Below, piece after piece: positions 11,613 through 23,830 of a stretch of 64,000 nt of DNA. A model generated the notes under the pieces. It worked only from the letters and a program-made list of their open reading frames with translations, was not told the origin of the DNA and made no database searches. Position numbers and translations under genes: made by a program. Position 1 is the first letter of the stretch, and the number at the start of each line of letters is the position of its first letter. The stretch comes from Axinella damicornis (taxonomy: Eukaryota > Porifera > Demospongiae > Axinellida > Axinellidae). The stretch covers positions 18,349,086-18,413,085 of the forward strand of contig OZ007507.1 in assembly GCA_963931865.1 (NCBI GenBank), read 5' to 3'.

Positions 11613-11832
11613 TACAGTCTCTCCTAGCGGGACTTAAACTATGCTCCTATGCTGCATGTATTGCATTATGCCAGCATAATTCACGATGCCTAATCTATGG
11701 TTGATTATATATAATTCACGATGTAGATTAGGCATTGTGAAATATGCTGGCATAATTCAATACATGCAGCATAGGAGCATAATCCTGTTGTCAAGCTGTT
11801 GCTAAGTTTAAGTCCTGCTAGGAGAGACTGTA
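11613..11832. mobile_element. Tc1/mariner-type MITE
   Basis: TA dinucleotides flank inverted ends CAGTCTCTCCTAGCGGGACT and AGTCCTGCTAGGAGAGACTG. The inner inverted pair ATGCTCCTATGCTGCATGTA / TACATGCAGCATAGGAGCAT continues the foldback. Length is about 220 bp and there is no open frame, so it is non-autonomous. The superfamily is inferred from the TA duplication alone. Confidence 0.7.
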
Positions 11833-14644
11833 GTAACACCACATAGATTACTTAGGAATGGGTCACCTGGCTAGCGCTTCGACTGAGGGCTTCACAGACA
11901 CGACCATGCTTCAACCCTCTCACCTCACCCTGTGTACTCACACAGAACCAAGGACATTGCCAACAGTAACATAATAAAGCTGAAAGTCTCATAATGGGTT
12001 TTATATATAAAGAGTTAACCAGCTGCCATGTCCTCTGTGTGGTTGTGAGCTGATACAAAGTTGTGCCGAGACATATCACGTCTTTTTAAAGACTATCTTG
12101 TTATGGTGTGTACTTTACTTTTCGAGCACAAGTGCCTACACCATCGCAATTGTGGGTGTGGTAAACAAACATTGAACAGATGTTGAGTCAAACCAATGAA
12201 TATTAGCAGCAGTAATGCCAAATCGTAATAGTTGGTATATTGCCCAGCACTACAGTGTCCAATGAAAGGGCAGAAACCAGCTCCAGATGCCATCAATGTT
12301 GTAGACAACAGTACCGGTACTTACTCCTTACAGTAACACATACACTTGCACAAACGCACAGGGTACATGCATAATTCACACTTAATTTGGCATATCACTT
12401 ATAGGTATCTTGTAAACGTTTTAGGTAATGATACTTGTCAGAATGGAGTAACGATTGGTGAAGTGTAGTTCATGAGAAGGCTTAGTCCAATAATATAATT
12501 GGATTGATCCGCTCACAACTGCATTGCTGCAAAACCTCCTACCATTAAAATGGGGGTGCAAACTGCTCAACAATTACTGACCCACCTGTCTGTATTCACA
12601 GTCCGTGAGAGTGGATTTTGGCAGGTGATGTAGCTACCTATTACCCATACAGAGTGATTACATACATGTAGTTGTCCTACTATGTCAAACATCTTCACCT
12701 CACATGTAGCTACATACCCTTTAATCTCAAATGCCAACAACTGCACCGTCTTCTCTTGGTGCTGCATATCCTCAGCTCAACTCACCTCGTGTGGAAAGGA
12801 TAGTTGTGTGTGATAAAAAATAGGTGTGTAAGGAGATCTATTATAATATTAATTTACTCCAAACCCATTGTCAAGTGATTATGCTGGACTATTGAATTAG
12901 ACTTTCCCTCCTAGTGAAGGACGGGGGAGGTGAAACAAAGTTGTCAATATTATAATATGTAATTATGCTGTAGTTGCACATTATTAACTGAAAGCACCTA
13001 CATCCCCACAAGAAGTAACTTTAAGCCTGATAACAAGGTGCACTTATTTTTGAGTGGGACTACCCAAAGTGAAATCAAATGTACACCTGCCTGTAGTGGG
13101 CTGGTGGACAGGGGTGACCAGGGTCTGTATTCATAGTCAGCATTACTAGCCGTACAAGGACAGAGTGATTTCATGGTTGTATACTATAGCTGGTATGAAT
13201 GTAAATTTTCCAACATCCCACCTCTTCACCTGACAGTGAATACATGTACATGCAGACATAATTACTCTCAGACACCACCTGCACCTGCAGGTGGCATAAC
13301 CAAATAGCTGTTGTTGTGCTCCATCACCTTTATGTACTAGTTTACAAATCAATTCAGCTCCAGAAAGAACAAGACAACTTCTTTCTTCCCCTCCATACAT
13401 GTGTCATAGCTCTGATCACATAGCTACAGTCCGAAGGAATAGAAATAGTACAGACACATCAAACACGTCACTGGTAGAACACAGAATATGCATAACGCAT
13501 GACTTATTAAGGTAGGAAGTTTGCCATTGGCAAAATTGAGCAACTATGCTCATGAAAAATTAATGAGATGACGTCACTTGCATACAGTTATTGAGAGTTA
13601 TCGATTTTCCCATGGCGGCAACTGGAATTAACAAGGAGGGTGTGTCACTTTGATGCGGCTAGCGGCCCTTTCAAGTGTCAAATCGGCACTCTGATGTGGT
13701 CTCATGGTACTTTGAAGGAATCCTCCAGCATAATCACTGGACATTGATTTTGAGTAAATTAATCTGATGGTCATAGATCAATCTCTACACATCTATTTTC
13801 CTGTGATGGCATGGAGCCGCTTCAGGTCTGAATGTAGACCCAGTTTCAAGCACAGTTACAAGTGGTCAAAGTCTCATTTGGGCCATACTCTCATTCACTA
13901 TGTGACTATCAAAGCTACTGTACCTGTAAGAAGAAGGAAGAGTGCCTTCCTGTTGTTTTTCATTTCATACACAAGATAACATTCCCTCACACACAAATGT
14001 GCTGCCTGCCCCTTTGGAGACCTACATGGATATGAATAGCAGTTTGTGAGCAGCCAACCTCCTCAACGATGAACGTGGCCTCTTGTCCTCGGTGTATGAC
14101 TGGCTGATTGCACGCACCAACCCTGACACCGGTTGAGCATACATGCAGCATTTCCCACCAAAACTGCGGAGTGGACATAGCGTTGCTTTATGTATTTAGG
14201 CTTGTGATGCGTAACTTGTACTTTATGTGCCACTGAAGAAGGCTACTGCATGGTATATAGCTAAAACGTTTGGTTCCCTATAATCTAGTGTTGTCGGTGG
14301 GAATGAATAAGACGTACAGCATAACATACCCAACAACACAGGTCTCTATAAGTAACCTCCTAATAGCATTCCTCGAATCTAAAAGTGAATCAAATGCATC
14401 AATTTGTTAAGGTAGGAAACTCTGGTACAGTGACCTCCGAATGAAGTTGACGGATAAATGGGCAACATCCAAGTCAACACGAGTTTCAACAAAAGTTTGC
14501 AACAAGTGTTGTAAAGTAGATATAGAATTTACAAATCAGTGACATACATTGTATACAATTTGGTCTGACTGCATGGCTGTAAAGGAATATTTGTTAAGGA
14601 CCCATTCCTTCAGGTAGCTATTACTCACAGGATGGTCCTTTGCT

Positions 14645-14850
14645 ATTCACTTCATGCTGTCTCACCCCCAACTGTCCTGTCTCAACTCTGAATATCCCAA
14701 TGTTATCATATAATTCATGACTGCATATTTGTCTGAAGCAACAAAAGGGGGAGACTGCACTGCAGCTTGTGTGATAATATTCACTTCATGCTGTCTCACC
14801 CCCAACTGTGCTGCCTGCAGCTGGCCCATCAGAGACCTACGCATTTCACA
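14645..14850 (-). repeat. Dispersed stem-forming repeat, inverted (two partial copies)
   Basis: CTTCATGCTGTCTCACCCCC occurs at about 14650 and again at about 14786, the reverse orientation of the family seen at 10261. AACAAAAGGGGGAGAC lies between them. Confidence 0.65.
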
Positions 14851-15426
14851 CAAAAACCGACAGTACAGTCTCGCCCCCTTTTGTTGAATTAGGCAAACAT
14901 GATTGTAGTCATGATATCACATCAGGAGATTCAGAGCATTATTATGCCCAAACTTTCCTGTTGTGCATGCCAGAAACTCCTGGAAATGTAATTTTTATGC
15001 TTCTTGAGTATATACATGTATGACATTGTAATGTAATTGACAACTCGGCTTGTGCTAACAAAACACATCCATTGTAGAAAACAAATCCTTGTGATGTGTG
15101 CATGTTAAAACCAAACAAAGTGTATGGAGCTAGAATTGGTGGTCTGACTGCATGGCTGTAAAGCAATAATTAGCAAAGGACCATCTACAGTGTTGCTGTG
15201 AGTGATGATTACCTGAAGGCATGGGTCCTTAACAATGTGGATGAGGACTAGAATACTGTCACAAAGATCACATGGCATACCAGTGAATACTGGTCCTCAG
15301 CCACTGAAGACTAGCAAACACATATACATGTAGCTCATGTATTTTACTCGCTCAGATCAAAGAGATGTTAGAGGAATACCATCACAGTTGCATTTGGCTT
15401 CTCACGTACTGTAATTCATATTGATA

Positions 15427-15605
15427 GGTCTCTGAAGGGCCAGGCAGCACAGTTGGGGGTGAGACAGCATGAAGTGAATACTATCACACAAGCTGTGCAG
15501 TCTTAGACAAATAATGCAGTCATGAATAATTATTAGCCAGCACCGCCCAAAATTTCCTGTTATGCCAGAAATTCCTGGAAATGTAATTTCTAAGCTTCCC
15601 CAAGT
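15427..15605 (+). repeat. Dispersed stem-forming repeat, copy
   Basis: AGGTCTCTGAAGGGCCAGGC to the AATTCCTGGAAATGTAATTT block, as at 10877. It is the corresponding element in tandem unit 1. Confidence 0.65.
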
Positions 15606-16764
15606 ACTATGAATAATGTAATAACTGTAGTGTAACCTAATGTTTGACTTACATAGCCATGCACATTTTGTTAGCAATGACTAATCTAGTCAGGCTGCAT
15701 GTGTATTATAGATTATTTTTATATAGCTTGTTGAAAGCACTGATTATGCTATAGATATAGCATGGCAGTCAGTAATGCTCATGAAAAGTTAATTGATTTT
15801 CCCATGGCGGCAACTGGAATCAACAAGGAGGGTGTGTCACTTTGATGCGGCTAGCGGCCCTTTCAAGTGTCAAATCGGCACTCTGATGTGGCCACATGGT
15901 ACTTTGAAGAATCCTCCAGCATAATCACTGGACATTGATTTTGAGTAAATTAATCTGATGGTCATAGATCAATCTCTACACATCCTTTTTCCTGTGATGA
16001 CATGGAGCTGCCTCAGGTCTGAATGTAGACCTAGTTTCAAGCACAGTTACAAGTGGTCAAAGTCTCATTTGGGCCATACTCTCATTCACTATGTGACTAT
16101 CAAAGCTACTGTACCTGTAAGAAGAAGGAACAGTGCCTTCCTGTTGTTTTTCATTTCATACACAAGATAACATTCCCTCACACACAAATGTGCTGCCTGC
16201 CCCTTTGGAGACCTACATGGATATGAATAGCAGTTTGTGAGCAGCCAACCTCCTCAACGATGAACGTGGCCTCTTGTCCTCGGTGTATGACTGGCTGATT
16301 GCACACACCATCCCTGACACCGGTTGAGCATACATGCAGCATTTCCCACCAAAACTGCGGAGTGGACATAGCGTTGCTTTATGTATTTAGGCTTGTGATG
16401 CATAACTTGTACTTTATGTGCCACTGAAGAAGGCTACTGCATGGTAGCTAAAACGTTTGGTTCCCTATAATCTAGTGTTGTTGGTGGGAGTGAATAAGAC
16501 ATTCCTCTAATCTAAAAGTGAATCAAATGCATCAATTTGGGGGTTAAGGTAGGAAACTCTGGTACAGTGACCTCTGAACCAAGTTGACGGATAAATGGGC
16601 AACATCCAAGTCAACACAAGTTTCAACAAACGTTTGCAACAAGTGTTGTAAAATAGATTTAGGTTGATGTAAATCAGTGACATACATTGCATACAATTTC
16701 ATGTGAATATTTGTTAAGGACCCAATGCCTTCAGGTAGCTATTACTCACAGGAACACTGTAGAT

Positions 16765-16975
16765 GGTCCTTTGCTATTCACTTCATGCTGTCTCACCCCC
16801 AACTGTCCTGTCTCAACTCTGAATATCCCAACGTTATCATATAATTCATGACTGCATATTTGTCTGAAGCAACAAAAGGGGGGAGACTGCACTGCAGCTT
16901 GTGTGATAATATTCACTTCATGCTGTCTCACCCCCAACTGTGCTGCCTGCAGCTGGCCCTTCAGAGACCTACGCA
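16765..16975 (-). repeat. Dispersed stem-forming repeat, inverted (two partial copies)
   Basis: The equivalent of 14645-14850 in tandem unit 2, with CTTCATGCTGTCTCACCCCC at about 16782 and 16917. Confidence 0.65.
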
Positions 16976-17520
16976 TATCACACAAAAACCGACAGTCTCG
17001 CCCCCTTTTGTTGAATTAGGCAAACATGATTGTAGTCATGATATCACATCAGGAGATTCAGAGCATTATTATGCCCAAACCTTCCTGTTGGGAATGCCAG
17101 AAACTCCTGGAAATGTAATTATTATGCTTCTTGAGTATATATGTAATGTAATTAACAACTCTGGCTTGTGCTAACAAAACACATCCATTGTAGAAAACAA
17201 ATCCTTGTGATGTGTGCATGTTAAAACCAAACAAAGTGTATGGAGCTAGAATTGGTGGTCTGACTGCATGGCTGTAAAGCAATAATTAGTAAAGGACCAT
17301 CTACAGTGTTCCTGTGAGTAATAATTACCTGAAGGTATGGGTCCTTAACAACGTGGATGAGGACTACAATACTGTCACAAAGATCACATGGCATACCAGT
17401 GAACACTGGTCCTCAGCCACTGAAGACTAGCAAACGCATAGCTCATGCATTCTACTCACTGTCAGATCAAAGAGGAATACCATCACAGTTGGTTTCTCAG
17501 GTACTGCAATTCATATTGAT

Positions 17521-17740
17521 AGGTCTCTGAAGGGCCAGGCAGCACAGTTGGGGGTGAGACAGCATGAGGGTGAATACTATCACACAAGCTGCAGTGCAGT
17601 CACCCGCCCCCTTTTGTTGCTTCAGACAAATATGCAGTCATGAATTATATGATAACGTTGGGATATTCAGAGTTGAGAATAAACTTCCTGTTATACCAGA
17701 AATTCCTGGAAATGTAATTACTAAGCTTCCTGAGTAGTAT
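17521..17740 (+). repeat. Dispersed stem-forming repeat, copy
   Basis: GGTCTCTGAAGGGCCAGGCA, then CACACAAGCTGCAGTGCAGT, CCGCCCCCTTTTGTTGCTTC and the AATTCCTGGAAATGTAATTA block. It is one of the fuller copies. Confidence 0.7.
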
Positions 17741-17745
17741 ACCTG

Positions 17746-19794
17746 AATAATAATGTACAAGTAACCCAAAGCATGTCTTGTGATAGCCACATTTTTAGAT
17801 TAATTGGTTAGCAATGACTAGCAGTAGAGCTGAATTATGATGTTGTAAGCTTGAAACTAACAACTGACCCAAACACATGGTTGTCTTGTGATGGCCATTG
17901 CATGTTTAGTTTAGTTGGCAACTGGCAATGTACACATGCAGTAACTGGTCTAAAACGGTGTAATTACTCAGTCCCATCCCATTCCTAAATTCTACATTTT
18001 CAATGGGATAGACTGAGCCTGGTTAATGGCATTCTCCTTGTTTGTTAGCTTTTTTGAGAGGTGGAATAATTCCGAATGTGACAGGCCATCACTAAATCCT
18101 TTGTAATTTTTCTGAGAAAATTTATTTGCCTCTAGTACCACATTAGAATTGCAGAGATCATGCATAGTTTGTTCTAAGCAAAGGGGTAAAATCTTTTGAT
18201 CATATTGTTCTGTTGATGGTGTGAACAATGACTGTAAGGATATACTGCAAAATGTTAATGTAGGATAGGTACAATGACTGTAGGATACTGCAAGCCAACT
18301 TTAATTGTAACGTAAACCCATAATTACGTGCCTACATGTGCCTACATTCCCCTGTGTGATGATAGTAACTATCGCAATAATTTTTTTTACTTCACTTCGT
18401 AAACGAGGGGACTGAACTGCACTCCTGTTAGAAGCCATTGCAACCGGTTGTAACTTGCCGGTAGCGCAAGCTAGGTATTGCAACTCATTCCAATTAACGC
18501 ACATGTCACGTAGGACCATGCTCAGTCGATCGAGTCACGTCAGCAATAGTGACCCAAGGAGAAGACAAGAAATAATTGTTACAGTGCTCACAACTTCGCC
18601 AGCACAGTGAGTTTCGGCATGTAAGCATCAGTGAATGACAGCGATCACGGCTGTGTGGTCAGAATCTTTGTGTACCTTTCCTAAGAACGGTACTGCTACC
18701 GGAAGTCAAAGAGTGCACTCGAGCAATGCATGGTGAGACAAAAGCACTCATATCTCCACCACAAGGTGAGTTTCAGCACCAACATTTACATTCAGGTCAG
18801 TGCATGATAGCGATCACAGCGGTGTAGTCAGAATCTCTGTAGGCCAATCCTAAGTACTCAAACATTGTATATCATTTACGTGGCACAATTTTTCTCCTAC
18901 CAGAATTGTAACAAGCACCTAATAGTATACACATATATGATTTGGCATATATATTTTTCAACTGATACTTGTCAGAATGGAGTAGCAATTGGTGAAGTGT
19001 AGTTCATGAGAAGGCTTAGTCTAGTAATACAATTGGATTGATCTGCTCACAACTGCATTGCTGCAAAACCTCCTACCATTAAAATGGGGGTGCAAACTGC
19101 TCAACAATTACTGACCCACCTGTCTGTCCGTGAGAGTGGATTTTGGCAGGTGATGCATTACCCATACAGAGTGCTGTCCTATAGCTTGTGTTAACGTTAA
19201 TATCCCACCTCTTCACCTGACAGTGACAGCTAGCTATAGTGAAGAATGGGGAAGGGTTAAATGCATCACCGGTACAACACAACTACGATTTGTATACAAC
19301 CGGTTGCAACTCGCTGTTCGCACAAGCTGGATATCGGAGTTCATTATTAACGCACATGTCATGTAAGATTATGCTCAAGTCGATCGAGTCAGCAATGGCA
19401 TCCAAAGGGATGAAAAGAACATATTACAGTGCTGGCAGCACGGTGAATTTCGGCATGTTAAGTGTCAGTGAACGACAGCGATCAGAATCTTTGTGGGCCT
19501 TCATAAGACTGTACTGGCAACCAACGTCAAAGAGAGCGATCGAGCAATGGTGGCCGACGGTACGACAAAAGTGCTTGTATCTCCACCACCAAGGTAAGTT
19601 TCAGCACAATTATTTTGAGTTTGTGTCACTGCATCATAGCGATCACGACGGTGCAGTCAGAATCTTTGTAGGCCATTCCAAAGTAGTCAAACGTTTATTA
19701 CATAAATTATTTACGTGGCACAATTTTTCCCCTACCAGGAGTGTAATGAATTGTATGATTTGTCTAAAAGTGAACAAGCTAGTTCAGATCTATT
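17746..19794. other. Gene-free stretch with repeated first-exon-like units
   Basis: Two related units at about 18620-18790 and 19460-19640, and a third at 21243-21410, carry a GACAGCGATCACGG-type block, then GAGCAATG, a short open stretch and an AGGTGAG or AGGTAAG donor-like end. In the third, ATG GCG GCC opens MAASGETKALIHSPP before GTGAGT. Downstream exons that keep the frame were not found. The 18960-19160 segment repeats 12425-12640. Confidence 0.4.
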
Positions 19795-20294
19795 TACCGT
19801 AATGTCCCGCTAATACGCCCCCTTCGAAAAAGCACAGGTAGTTTGACTTGTTATAACGCCCTCTGGTGAGCGTCTTCTGGAATATCTAAACTGATCGTGC
19901 ACAACTTCAGATCGACTCTCAGATCAGAGTAGTCACCACTGATGTCAAGTCATCTCACTGCAACTCTTCTGCAGGAAATTTCAAGAAATGTCCTGTGGTA
20001 CATAACCAACAATATTGCTGTTCTTGAGGATGGCTACAGCGAAGTCGTCATGAATGTTATGGCCCTCGAGCTCGCATTGAAGTGGCTGCTCTTCTCGCCA
20101 ATGTAGAGAGACCACACATGATGAGTTCTGGAAATCGTTTGTACTTTTGTTAACTGTAAACATGAACCTTCGCAGTGTCACATTAGTTTGTGTACGTAGC
20201 AAAACGTTTTGAGGGGGCGTATAGTCGAGATTAAATGCATATTCAAAAATACGCCCCCCTCCCCACTATAGGCTGGACTAAGTGTACAAAATTG

Positions 20295-20335
<41 letters not shown>

Positions 20336-20355
20336 ATTAACGGGACACTACAGTA
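19795..20355. mobile_element. TIR element with HIRAN-like fragment and poly-G
   Basis: Left end TACCGTAATGTCCCGCTAAT and right end ATTAACGGGACACTACAGTA are inverted and TA-flanked. On the minus strand (20202-19981) a frame reads CELEGHNIHDDFAVAILKNS then NIVGYVPQDIS and a stop. This matches the HIRAN-type pattern (E..N..D..AVA..K....VGyvP..iS), recalled and not searched. The stop stands where the family usually has Arg. A run of 38 G (20297-20334) sits just inside the right end. It is non-autonomous. Confidence 0.6.
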
Positions 20356-22934
20356 CTAATAATTAATGCGCTTGGTTCACTGTTAGATACGAGGAATGCA
20401 ATTAGTATGTTGGTTGCTCACACACTGCAATTCATATGCATAGGTCTCTGAAGGGCCAGGCAGCACAGTTGGGGGTGGGACAACATGAGGGTAAATACTA
20501 TCACACAGCTGCGCAGTGTCATCCCCTGTAAAAGTTTTAGACAAATATGTTGTCATGAATTATATATGATCAGTTGGAGTTTCAACAGCATAGGGGTATT
20601 TATTTAACTCATAAACTTCCTGTATAACTGCAAGTTGGAAATTCCTGGAAATGTAATTAGTGGGTAATGGAGAAGTTTCTGGAAATGTAATAATATTAAA
20701 TGAAATGGTACAAGTAATTAACAACTGACACACACTCCTCTTATTGACTATGGATGCCATCATGGGAAAATGCAAACCGATCAATGCCCCTAACCAGAGG
20801 TGCTCAGCAGAGCACGTACCCCGTGCGCAACTTTGACTTGACAGCTATAGACCTATTCATACAGCATGCACGATGAGCTAGCTCATGGATAATACACACT
20901 AGCTTGGCCATGATTTAATACAGCGATGTCAGCATGCAGAATGAGATACCGTAAGTTGTGGCAGTAATGTTAGAAATTGGGTGTGGTCAAATTGCACGAC
21001 TTTCATGCAGCTTTTCTCAGCCTCTCGAGTAGATCTCTGGTCTGTGAGTTATGTAGACGCTAGTATTTTCTGAATTCTGACACTTCTATCCTGAAATAAG
21101 CCTTCAATAAGGCCTTCACTGCTCAAACAGCGCTTGGACTGCGGACAGACGGACCGACACAAACCGATCACTCTACCCCCTGCTGCGCATGCGCACGGGG
21201 TAATTAGCAGAATATGTGAGTGATGCCATCTCATTTAACCCAAGCATCAGTGAATGACAGCGATCACGGCCGTGTGGTCAGAATCTTCGTGTGCCTTTCC
21301 TAAGAACGGTACTGCCACTGGAGGTCGGAGAGAGTGCTCGAGCAATGGCGGCCAGCGGCGAGACAAAAGCGCTCATACATTCACCACCAAGGTGAGTCTG
21401 AGACCACGATCTTGGCTAGGGTTTCTATACGTGGCAGCAGTTAGTCATGCTTAGGAATGCAATAATTACCGGTTAAGGTTAATACACGTGCGATGGTACA
21501 TTCTGGTGTACGTGTGTTTACTTTCCTCATAGGAGACAGTGAGCTCATCACACCATCAGTACAAGTTTCAGTGCTTGGGAAAGTGTGCACTACTTCAGCG
21601 AACTCTCCTCGAACATACCATTTTGCCACCTTCTTGCAACAGCTTCTGCCTACACATGGCCTACACATGGCCGGCCTACTACATGAGGCCATGCGTGTGT
21701 GAGGCATTCTGTGCATACGTGTATTCCTAACTAATTATGCATGAGCAAAATTGTGTGATAATTGGCAATGACGATATTATACTAGTATAGTCAAGAAGTA
21801 GTATGAGTGCCTTACATTATGTATGGCCGACATAATTATAATACACCCAAAACCTCATCATACTCGCTGGTAGGCACATGTGCCTAATAACGAGCAACTG
21901 CAGTATAGGACATGAGTGATTATATACGCTCCTGTACATCGTAGGGAGAGACAGTTCCTGCACTCAGACTGCATTTTTGTGATTGCTGTCATGCACTGAC
22001 TCAAACGATTGTGCTGAAACTCACCTTAGTGGCAAAGTTATTGTTCGTTTCAACTCACATAATGTGTGTCAATTGGAGCAAGCTGTAAGCTAGCTTGCTT
22101 ACAAGCAGCCTGAAAATGAGGCTAGCTATCAGTACGTATATACATGTATTAATATTGGTGGATGCAATTAGAGTCTGCTGAAGTATCTATGAGGTAACAA
22201 GTGAGTCTTTAAAAAGACTTGATGTGTCTCGGCACGACTTGGTATCAGCTAGAATCATGCAGAGGACATGGCCGCTATTTAACCCTTTATGACTGCAAAA
22301 CCTGTTAGCTATGAGACTTAAGTCAGCGTCAATATCCTTGGAGGTTCTGTGTGAGCAAGGGGTGGGTCAGGGTGAGGTGGGAATGTTCACCCAAAGGGTG
22401 AAAGCAGTATGGTTGTGTCAGAGCCAGGTGGGCCGTTTTAATTCATAAATGGACCTAGACAACACCTCGGCCAATTCTTTCAGAAATTATCTATCAGGAG
22501 CCCATAAACTCCCGTATCTATCTAGCTAGCTAGAGCTGAGAGTGTGTAGTTAGTATCAGTATGCACTTGGGATGGCTGAGTGCTGTATGGATGAGTGTGT
22601 ATTCATTGTCCTGATTCATTTACTAGCCAGTCTTGGTAAGTGGATTCATGAGCAGCCAAGCAAAACCCATAATCACTTTTGAGGATCTACTTGCAGGCTG
22701 TAAATAAGTTTGACACTTGCGCGGGCACATTGCAAAAAGCGACGTACGTATGTACCTACGCATCCAGCACTGTGTCTCGGCACTTACGTGCCGAGACAAA
22801 AATATGACCTGAAGCTTCATTCAAAAGTGAATTTGCCCTGCCAGTAGGATAGCGTAGATCTTAACAGGTACTGCATCTTATAATGATGTTGCCAGTGTCG
22901 TCATCACAAACAGACTCACACATCATGCAGGGCA
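20356..22934. other. Gene-free stretch
   Basis: Besides one dispersed-repeat copy (20442) and a first-exon-like unit (21243-21410), nothing codes convincingly. The open frame 21493-21702 on the + strand follows a CTCATAG acceptor, but it does not continue the frame of the exon-like unit before it. 22000-22060 carries the reverse form of the GTGAGTTTCAGCAC block seen near 18770. Confidence 0.4.
20442..20670 (+). repeat. Dispersed stem-forming repeat, diverged copy
   Basis: AGGTCTCTGAAGGGCCAGGC with a GGGGGTGGGAC arm. The pairing arm is degraded (TCATCCCCTG). The AAATTCCTGGAAATGTAATT block is present. Confidence 0.65.
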
Positions 22935-23830
22935 AGTCAAACTGTTTACTAGCCACGTCTATCAGGAATGGAACATTTCCCAGTATGTGGAAACACACCA
23001 ATCACGGTGGTATACCCATCCCTAAAGGGAAGGACATGGATCAAGTAATTACAGACCGATATCACTATGGGGTTTTCAGAAAGGTAAATCAACCACTCTC
23101 GCACTTCTCTCTATGGTACATCAATGGCACCTCTACCTTGAAGACCACCGGGAGTCACGGTATATGCCACCTTTCTTGACCTTAAAAAGGCTTTTGACAA
23201 TGTTCCTCTAGAGGTTGTGCTAAATGGCCGCTCATCTACCAGTCGTGATGTTACGTCAGGTGTGCCACAGGGGTCTGTGCTGGGCCCACTCTTAATTCTC
23301 TACATATAGCTATAGATGGCCTGGTGAGCAGCTCAGCTGAGCCCGATCTTTTCCTACCGGGCTGGTTTCATTTCGTTTTTTCATCAAGTTACCAAAAGAA
23401 AAAAAACCCTCCCTCCATGTTAGCTACACCTCTCAAAGGTAAGCAAACATGTTTGGAGAGGGTGCACTCCTACAAATACCTGACTCAACACGTGACTGGT
23501 CTAGCGGTATGTTCAACAAGTGGGTATTCTATACGTAGCTACCGAAAGTTCTATCTCTCTGCAAATACTTTCATCACTCTTGCAACTGTACATGCCTTAC
23601 ATCCCTCCACATCTCGCATACGCTGCACCTGTAGGACCGTCCCCCACCAACTCCTCAAGCTCAACGATTGATCGATAACGGAGAGATTACGGAAAAGTGT
23701 GATTGATTTACGGGAGCTACCTCGCGTCTGGCGCTTGTTCATGTCATCCACTGCGAGGATGTGAGCGCTTCTTTTGTACGCGTAGTAGATGGGTGGTTCA
23801 GCTATTCGCTTCTGAACCTTGTGCTAGGAT
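22935..23830 (+). pseudogene. LINE reverse-transcriptase relic
   Basis: Fragments of a non-LTR reverse transcriptase are spread over three frames. In order: SIRNGTFPSMWKHTN then IPIPKGKDMDQV (N-terminal RT), TFLDLKKAFDNVPLEV (about 23168, palm motif A region), SGVPQGSVLGPLLILYI (about 23254, motif B) and YLTQHVTGL...RSYRKFYLSANT (about 23475-23560, thumb). Part of the palm, including the xADD box, is missing. Multiple frameshifts and stops make it long dead. The order of motifs fits a CR1/jockey-like element. Confidence 0.7.

Larger units (their letters stand above)
9741..13540. other. Gene-free repeat-rich stretch
   Basis: It contains two copies of the dispersed GGTCTCTGAAGGGCCAGGC repeat, a TA-flanked MITE and diverged segments that recur elsewhere. 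11860-12090 matches 22190-22380 in inverted orientation (GTGCCGAGACATATCACGTC against its reverse form). 12425-12640 matches 18960-19160 in direct orientation. No splice-consistent coding segment was seen. Confidence 0.5.
13549..15605. repeat. Tandem segmental duplication, unit 1
   Basis: It runs from GCTCATGAAAAATTAATGAG through GATGCGGCTAGCGGCCCTTT and the dispersed-repeat pair to CTAAGCTTCC. Unit 2 (15776-17745) repeats the same order with small indels. The short open frames at 13767 and 13987 (minus) recur in unit 2 with scattered substitutions and are not convincing genes. Confidence 0.65.
15776..17745. repeat. Tandem segmental duplication, unit 2
   Basis: A second copy of 13549-15605, in direct orientation and almost adjoining it. 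A third, shorter copy of the right part lies at about 10320-11070: the block with GAAAACAAATCCTTGTGATG is at 10551, 15078 and 17196. Confidence 0.65.

Noticed and set aside
23324..23671. Independent 115-residue protein
   Set aside because: Its right half continues the thumb region of the decayed LINE reverse transcriptase in the same strand and order.
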